Shown one piece after another: positions 59,960 through 64,000 of a stretch of 64,000 nucleotides of DNA (positions within the stretch are counted from its first letter, which is position 1; the number at the start of each line of letters is the position of its first letter). A model generated the notes under the pieces. That model made no database searches, was not told the origin of the DNA, and saw nothing but the letters and a program-made list of their open reading frames with translations. This DNA comes from Conexibacter stalactiti. GTDB lineage: Bacteria; Actinomycetota; Thermoleophilia; Solirubrobacterales; Solirubrobacteraceae. The translations under genes and the position numbers were made by a program. The stretch lies in assembly GCF_035967765.1 (NCBI RefSeq), contig NZ_JAYWIT010000004.1. One strand, 5' to 3'.

Positions 59960-60625
59960 TCATTCGATGAGGCCGCGGCGCAGCGCGACCGCCACCGCCG
60001 CAGCACGCTCGGAGACCTCGAAGCGTCTGTAGATCTGCAGCAGGCAGGACTTCACGGTCCCAGTGCTGAGATGGAGCCGCTCGCCGATCTCCCGCGCCCC
60101 GAGCCCGTCGGCGACGAAGATCAGCACCTGCCGCTCGCGCTCGGTCAGGATCGCGTCGCGCTCGCTCGCGGCGCGACGGCGGATCTCGCCCGCGATCAGC
60201 GTGTGCGCGTCGCGGCCGAGCGCGACCTCGCCGCGCGCGGCCGCGGCGATCGCCGTGCACAGCTCGCCGGCGTCGACGGTGCGCGACAGCCAGCCGCCGG
60301 CGCCGGCCTCGATCGCCGCGTAGCTGGACGCGGCGTCGTCGGCCGCGGAGATCAGCAGGATCCGGCTGGCGAGCCCGTCGCGGACGGCGGCGTTGAGCAC
60401 GCGGCGGCCGTCGATCCCGGGCAGCCGCACATCGACGATCGCGACGTCGGGGTGCTCGACGCGCAGCAGCCGCAGTGCGCTGCGGCCGTCGCCGGCTTCG
60501 CCGACGAGGCGGAACTGCGCGCACTGGCGCACCGCGCGCGCCGCCGCCTCGCGGAACAGCGGCTGTCGGTCCGCGACCAGCACGCGGACCGGCGGCGCGC
60601 CGTTGATGGTCGACGGGAGTGACAC
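59960..60625 (-). CDS. NarL/LuxR-type response regulator (degenerate receiver) 1
   Basis: 221 residues: receiver domain at about 13-130 and LuxR helix-turn-helix at about 158-220 (LTERERQVLIFVADGLGAREIGERLHLSTGTVKSCLLQIYRRFEV). The phospho-acceptor Asp is present (VAIVDVRLPGIDG). The acidic pair is reduced to one Asp (LVADRQPL), and the conserved Lys is Arg (WLSRTVD). Phosphorylation may be weak or absent. No kinase gene is adjacent. GTG start 4 bases after the second regulator's stop. Confidence 0.88.
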   Translation of the reverse strand: MSLPSTINGAPPVRVLVADRQPLFREAAARAVRQCAQFRLVGEAGDGRSALRLLRVEHPDVAIVDVRLPGIDGRRVLNAAVRDGLASRILLISAADDAASSYAAIEAGAGGWLSRTVDAGELCTAIAAAARGEVALGRDAHTLIAGEIRRRAASERDAILTERERQVLIFVADGLGAREIGERLHLSTGTVKSCLLQIYRRFEVSERAAAVAVALRRGLIE

Positions 60626-60629
60626 GCTG

Positions 60630-61310
60630 TCACTCGAGCAAGCCGAACCGCATGCCGACGGCGACGGCGGCGGCGCGCTCGGCGACGCCGAGCTTCTCGT
60701 AGAGATGGAGCAGATGGGTCTTCACGGTGGCGGTGCTGATGTGCAGCATCGCCGCGACCTGCGGCGCCGTCTGCCCATCGGCGATCAGCTCGAGGATCTG
60801 CTGCTCGCGCCGGCTCAGCTGCGGGCGCTCGTCGCGCCCGCGCAGGCGGATCTCGCCGGCGACGAGCGTCTGTGAGGTCGCGTCCAGCCGCGTCTCGCCG
60901 CGGCCGACCGCCAGCACCGCCTCGCCGACGGCGTCGGCGTGCGCGTCCTTGGAGACGTAGCCGGCGACCCCGTGCTCGAGCGCGCGGTAGACGTCGTCGG
61001 GCGTCACCTCGGCGGCGAGCAGCAGCAGCCGCGCGCCGCCGGCGAGGTCGTCGGCCGGCTCGACGAGATCGCCGGCGAGCAGCTCGCGGTCGATCACGAC
61101 GACGTCGGGCCGATGTCGCTCGACCGCCTCGCGGACGCCGGCCAGCTCGTCGGTCGCGTGCGCGAGCTCGATCATGCGATAGCCGGCGATCGCGCGGACC
61201 AGCGCGTCGCGGAAGAGCGGGTGAGCGTCGGCGACGAGCACCCGCACCGCGGTCGGTGTGGTGGTCTTGCCGCGCCCCCGCGCGGACCAAGACGGGGCTG
61301 TTTCCAACAT
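60630..61310 (-). CDS. NarL/LuxR-type response regulator 2
   Basis: 226 residues. The receiver domain (about 22-135) has LVADAHPL (one acid of the pair missing), a putative phospho-Asp in VVVIDRELL, and the conserved Lys in GYVSKDA. The LuxR helix-turn-helix is LSRREQQILELIADGQTAPQVAAMLHISTATVKTHLLHLYEKLGV. It is a paralogue of regulator 1 and likely in the same transcript. A good -10 (TAGAAT, minus strand, 61350-61355) lies about 40 bases upstream in an AT-rich gap. Confidence 0.88.
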   Translation of the reverse strand: MLETAPSWSARGRGKTTTPTAVRVLVADAHPLFRDALVRAIAGYRMIELAHATDELAGVREAVERHRPDVVVIDRELLAGDLVEPADDLAGGARLLLLAAEVTPDDVYRALEHGVAGYVSKDAHADAVGEAVLAVGRGETRLDATSQTLVAGEIRLRGRDERPQLSRREQQILELIADGQTAPQVAAMLHISTATVKTHLLHLYEKLGVAERAAAVAVGMRFGLLE

Positions 61311-61475
61311 GAGGCGTGAGCGTCCCCCTGAATCGGCTCAACACACTTGATTCTATCCCAATATCTCGCTCGGCGAGACAACCCGATTGCGATGGTCGGT
61401 AGATTTCCCGTGAATCCTCGGATCCCTCATCAACCGATCGGAGGATCGGCGGGCGAGCTGTTGATCGCGCGCCGC

Positions 61476-62003
61476 TCAGAACCAGGAGTTCGAGACGCCG
61501 GCCCCCGCGGCGCCGTCGCCGTCGCCGTCCTCGTCGCCGGCGTCAGCAGCCTTCGCCTCGGTCGCGGCGACGATGCGATCGAGCCATGCGCCGACCGTCG
61601 CGTGGTCGTCATGGGAGAGCGTCGCGGCAACCGCGTCGAGCGCTTCGAACAGCGGCGCGGCATGGGTCACCAGCAGCGCCCGCATCTCCTCGCTGAGGCT
61701 GATCACCGCGCTGCGGCCGTCGCTGGGGTTGGGCCGGCGCGCGACATGGCCGGCACGTTCGAGCCGCTGGATCAGCGCGGTCGTTCCGCCCGAGCTGAGC
61801 GCCAGCCGCTCTCTCAGCTCGCCAGGCGTCAGCTCGCGCTGCTGGGCGAGATAGACGACGGCGCCCATCTCGGTGTCGCTGAGCCCCAGCTGGCGGGCGA
61901 CGGCGGCGCGATAGCGCTCGATCGCGAGCGCCTGCCGCGTCAGCAGGTCGCGCAGCTGGAGCGGCCGATATCGGCCGTGCTCGTCCTCGGGTTCGGCGGG
62001 CAT
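61476..62003 (-). CDS. MarR-family regulator 1
   Basis: 175-residue winged-helix regulator. The core is at about 25-135 (QLGLSDTEMGAVVYLAQQRELTPGELRERLALSSGGTTALIQRLERAGHVARRPNPSDGRS, with the DxRS wing). An acidic Gly/Asp tail follows (about 155-170). Divergent from a second MarR gene, implying cross- or auto-regulation from the shared 137-base gap. ATG 62003 is supported by TACGCT 7 bases upstream; longer frames run into the neighbour's coding region. Confidence 0.88.
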   Translation of the reverse strand: MPAEPEDEHGRYRPLQLRDLLTRQALAIERYRAAVARQLGLSDTEMGAVVYLAQQRELTPGELRERLALSSGGTTALIQRLERAGHVARRPNPSDGRSAVISLSEEMRALLVTHAAPLFEALDAVAATLSHDDHATVGAWLDRIVAATEAKAADAGDEDGDGDGAAGAGVSNSWF

Positions 62004-62010
62004 CGCGTCG

Positions 62011-62016
62011 AGCGTA
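62011..62016 (-). promoter_or_regulatory. Candidate leaderless -10 of MarR 1
   Basis: TACGCT on the minus strand ends 7 bases before ATG 62003. Confidence 0.5.
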
Positions 62017-62062
62017 ACCGAGCGCCTCAGCGATGAAAAGCGGCCACCGGACAGCAACTCTC

Positions 62063-62090
62063 TTGAGAAACGATCGAATTGCACTAGGGT
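62063..62090 (+). promoter_or_regulatory. Candidate promoter of MarR 2
   Basis: TTGAGA (62063-62068), 16-base spacer, TAGGGT (62085-62090). A CCACC-TGTC-GGTGG inverted repeat follows at about 62095-62108 and could be an operator. Confidence 0.4.
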
Positions 62091-62140
62091 GACTCCACCT
62101 GTCGGTGGGAAGAAGAACCAGAGTTGAGGTGATAGGCGCG

Positions 62141-62632
62141 ATGGGCGCACCGCACGAGGACTCCGCCGCACGGATCCGCTGGCTCTTCGCCCAGAAGGAG
62201 CTTGCCTGCGCCCGCTACGTGCGCGCCGTCGCCAGCTCGCTGGAGCTGTCCGAGAACGAGCTGCGCGCGCTCGTCTGCATCGCCCGCCACGGGGAGATCT
62301 CGCCCAGCCTGCTGAGCCTCCGCACCGGTCTCAGCGTGCAGGTCGTCGGCGCGATCTCCAGCCGTCTCGGCGAGCTCGGGCTGATCGAACGACGCCGCCA
62401 TGAGCGCGACCGCCGCAGCAGGCTGCTGCGCCTGACGGCTGACGCGGAGGCGACGCTGCAGGCCTCGTTCGCCGCGTTGACGGAGCGGATCGACAGCGTC
62501 TTCGAAGCGCTGCCGCAGCGCGACCGCCGCGTCGTCGCCGCCTTCCTGGAGCGCGTCGCCGACGCGAGCGCGGAGGCGGCAGGCGACGCGAGCTTGCTGC
62601 CGGGGCCGGGCTCGCTCGCGGCCGCCGGGTAA
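62141..62632 (+). CDS. MarR-family regulator 2
   Basis: 163-residue regulator. The winged-helix core is at about 30-115 (SLELSENELRALVCIARHGEISPSLLSLRTGLSVQVVGAISSRLGELGLIERRRHERDRRS, with an RDRRS wing). Distinct from its divergent neighbour, it is only distantly similar in sequence. ATG 62141 is used, with GAGGTGAT 12 bases ahead; GTG 62129 and 62105 are in-frame alternatives. No effector gene is coupled downstream; clpP is convergent. Confidence 0.86.
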   Translation: MGAPHEDSAARIRWLFAQKELACARYVRAVASSLELSENELRALVCIARHGEISPSLLSLRTGLSVQVVGAISSRLGELGLIERRRHERDRRSRLLRLTADAEATLQASFAALTERIDSVFEALPQRDRRVVAAFLERVADASAEAAGDASLLPGPGSLAAAG

Positions 62633-62691
62633 GCCGGTCGCTGCTCGCGGGTGGCGGCCGTGCCCGGCAGGTTGCCGGCGGTCGCGCCCCG

Positions 62692-63276
62692 CTACCGCCG
62701 CGCGTGGACGCTGTCGATCAGGCCGTACTCGACCGCCTGCTCCGGCGTGAAGAAGCGGTCGCGCTCCATGTCCGCGTGGATCTGCTCGAGCGGCTGGCCG
62801 GTGTGGTGCGCATACAGCTCCTCGAGTCGCCGCCGGGCCGCGAGCGTCTCTTCGGCGTGGATCGCGATGTCGGTCGCCTGGCCCTGGAAGCCGCCGGAGG
62901 GCTGGTGGTTGAGGATGCGGCTGTTCGGCAGCGCCATCCGCTTGCCGCTGGCGCCGGCCATCAGCAGGAAGGAGCCCATCGACATCGCGATCCCGACGCA
63001 GATCGTCGCCACGTCGGGCCGGATCAGCTGCATCGTGTCGTAGATCGCGAAGCCGGCGGTGACGGAGCCGCCGGGCGAGTTGATGTAGAGGTGGATGTCC
63101 TTGGCGGGGTCGACCGCCTCGAGGTGCAGCAGCTGGGCGACGACCAGGTTCGCGATGTCGTCGTCGACCTGTTGGCCGAGGAAGACGACGCGCTCGTTGA
63201 GCAGGCGCGAGTAGATGTCGAACGAGCGCTCGCCGCGCGCGCTCTGCTCGACGACCATCGGGACGAGCGGGGACAT
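62692..63276 (-). CDS. clpP: ATP-dependent Clp protease proteolytic subunit
   Basis: Self-compartmentalised serine protease of 194 residues that degrades proteins delivered by ClpX/ClpC. The catalytic Ser is in GIAMSMGSFL near 97, His in RILNHQPSGGF near 122, and Asp in MERDRFFTPEQA near 171. The serine context GIAMSMGS differs from the usual GQAASMGA, as in some actinobacterial ClpP paralogues. clpX is not adjacent. ATG 63276 is supported by AAGGAG 5 bases ahead. Confidence 0.95.
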   Translation of the reverse strand: MSPLVPMVVEQSARGERSFDIYSRLLNERVVFLGQQVDDDIANLVVAQLLHLEAVDPAKDIHLYINSPGGSVTAGFAIYDTMQLIRPDVATICVGIAMSMGSFLLMAGASGKRMALPNSRILNHQPSGGFQGQATDIAIHAEETLAARRRLEELYAHHTGQPLEQIHADMERDRFFTPEQAVEYGLIDSVHARR

Positions 63277-63297
63277 GGGTGCTCCTTTCGAGCAAAC

Positions 63298-63352
63298 ACG
63301 CAACCACAGGGTTGCGTAAACGGTGGCGCTAGACTAGCAACCCTTGAGTTGC
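63298..63352. promoter_or_regulatory. Two GCAACC-type inverted repeats in the clpP/SRPBCC gap
   Basis: ACGCAACC-ACAG-GGTTGCGT (63298-63317) and GCAAC-CCTTGA-GTTGC (63337-63352) share half-sites and flank a TAGACT -10-like hexamer (63330-63335). Likely operators for the ArsR-type regulator encoded downstream. Confidence 0.55.
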
Positions 63353-63372
63353 ACGAATCCCAGGAGTCGTTC

Positions 63373-63813
63373 ATGACCGCCGAGCCCGCCGCCGCTGTCC
63401 ACCGCTCCGTCGTGCTGCCCGTCTCCCGCGAGCACGCGTGGCGGGCGGTCACCGACCCGGACCAGCTCGCCTGCTGGCTCGCCGACGACGTCGAGCTGGA
63501 GCCGCGCGCGGGCGGCGCCGCCCGCTTCCGCTGGGACGACGGCGGCGATCGCGTCGGCGTCGTCGACGAGCTGACGGAGCAGCGCCGCATCGCCTTCCGC
63601 TGGCAGGCCGCCGACGCCGACGACGACACCGGCGAGTCGCTCGTCGAGCTGACGCTCGACGACGTCGAGGGCGGCACGCGCGTCTCCGTCGTCGAGGTCC
63701 GCACCGACGCGCTGCGCAGCGGCGACGCCGAGCTGACGCCCGCCGGCACGCCGACCGCGTGGACGCAGCGGATGGGCGCGCTCGCCGCCTGCTCGTTGTG
63801 CGCCTGGGCGTGA
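63373..63813 (+). CDS. SRPBCC/AHSA1-family protein
   Basis: 146-residue START-like domain protein. The N-terminal HRSVVLPVSREHAWRAVTDPDQLACWLADDVELEP is the activator-of-Hsp90-ATPase-like (AHSA1) signature. It probably forms a hydrophobic ligand-binding cup. Such genes are commonly paired with ArsR repressors, as here with the next gene 27 bases on. CAGGAG precedes ATG 63373. It ends in Ala/Cys/Trp (SLCAWA). Confidence 0.9.
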   Translation: MTAEPAAAVHRSVVLPVSREHAWRAVTDPDQLACWLADDVELEPRAGGAARFRWDDGGDRVGVVDELTEQRRIAFRWQAADADDDTGESLVELTLDDVEGGTRVSVVEVRTDALRSGDAELTPAGTPTAWTQRMGALAACSLCAWA

Positions 63814-63840
63814 GACGACTCGGCCGGAGCGGCGATCGCG

Positions 63841-64000
63841 ATGCCTGACGTCGTCGGCGGCGCGAGCGGCCTGGGCGCGGGCGGCGGCCACGACGCCGAC
63901 CTGCTCGCCGGCGCCGTCTTCGCCGCGCTCGCCGACCCGACGCGGCGGGCGGTCGTGCGGGAGCTGTCGCGTCAGCCGACGACGACCGCGACCGCGCTCG
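63841..64000 (+). CDS. ArsR-family transcriptional regulator, 3' end beyond window
   Basis: The 53 visible residues include the ArsR winged-helix entry LAGAVFAALADPTRRAVVRELSRQPTTTATALA. A Gly-rich lead of about 18 residues precedes it, so the true start could lie further in. Its position after the SRPBCC gene and the two inverted repeats ahead suggest it represses this pair. The stop is outside the window. Confidence 0.85.
   Translation, partial: MPDVVGGASGLGAGGGHDADLLAGAVFAALADPTRRAVVRELSRQPTTTATAL

Overview
The window is a compact, very GC-rich chromosomal segment from an actinobacterium. The best fit is the Thermoleophilia (Solirubrobacterales, Conexibacter-like). This rests on style and gene content, not on a database match: GTG/TTG starts, leaderless promoters, a type-2 IleRS, a BldC-like regulator, TAT and lipobox exports, and unusually free use of the AGA arginine codon even in housekeeping genes. 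There is no insertion sequence, phage, CRISPR array, rRNA or plasmid function. The one RNA gene is tRNA-Arg(CCU). No gene-free gap exceeds 300 bases.

Layout. 1-9.4 kb: envelope genes (class A PBP, MscS channel, PIG-V-like glycosyltransferase, CPBP protease, L,D-transpeptidase), a HAD hydrolase, pyrE and a FUSC-type exporter, then the tRNA. 9.6-13.4 kb: a peptide-type ABC operon (permease, solute-binding lipoprotein, permease) without ATPases. 13.4-16.5 kb (minus): an operon of TlpA-like thioredoxin, GNAT, GalT-like enzyme, dtd and an acidic protein. 16.7-20.2 kb: a large SF2 helicase with an acidic insert and an Arg/Ala-rich, histone-H1-like tail.

20.3-30.3 kb (minus): a heme and cofactor block. 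It holds mog, ccmA, ccmB, ccmC, a ccmD-like gene, hemA, hemC, a cobA-hemD fusion and birA in overlapping order, with moaC and a precorrin-2 dehydrogenase upstream. Within the block sits an uninterrupted fusion of an ECF-type sigma factor with a class-I glutamine amidotransferase, the most unusual gene seen here. 30.3-40.6 kb: APH-like kinase, DUF2236 oxygenase, rarA, serine hydrolase, M20 peptidase, nicotinate phosphoribosyltransferase, methylmalonyl-CoA epimerase, PAP2, ychF, a membrane protein with a 44-residue companion, and a 5'-3' exonuclease. 40.7-51.1 kb: secreted propeller protein, cupin and LuxR divergently arranged, MaoC dehydratase, acetolactate-synthase-like enzyme, GNAT, TAT-exported glycosidase-like protein, fumC, an alpha/beta hydrolase lacking its histidine, and a lipoprotein.

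51.2-55.9 kb is a signalling island: a BldC-like regulator, a membrane HD-GYP protein, and two MerR regulators with degenerate cobalamin-type C-terminal domains flanking a zinc-ribbon/PAS-like protein. It is followed by ileS behind a strongly structured leader. 59.1-64 kb is regulatory: a FadR-type repressor, two tandem LuxR response regulators, a divergent MarR pair, clpP, and an SRPBCC/ArsR pair facing two inverted repeats.

Cross-cutting signals. At least 17 genes have a TAnnnT hexamer ending 6-10 bases before the start codon, as expected for leaderless mRNAs. In four of them the hexamer begins inside the stop codon of the upstream gene. Three convergent gene pairs share one CTAG as overlapping TAG stops. 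A GC-rich hairpin repeat recurs just downstream of three genes.
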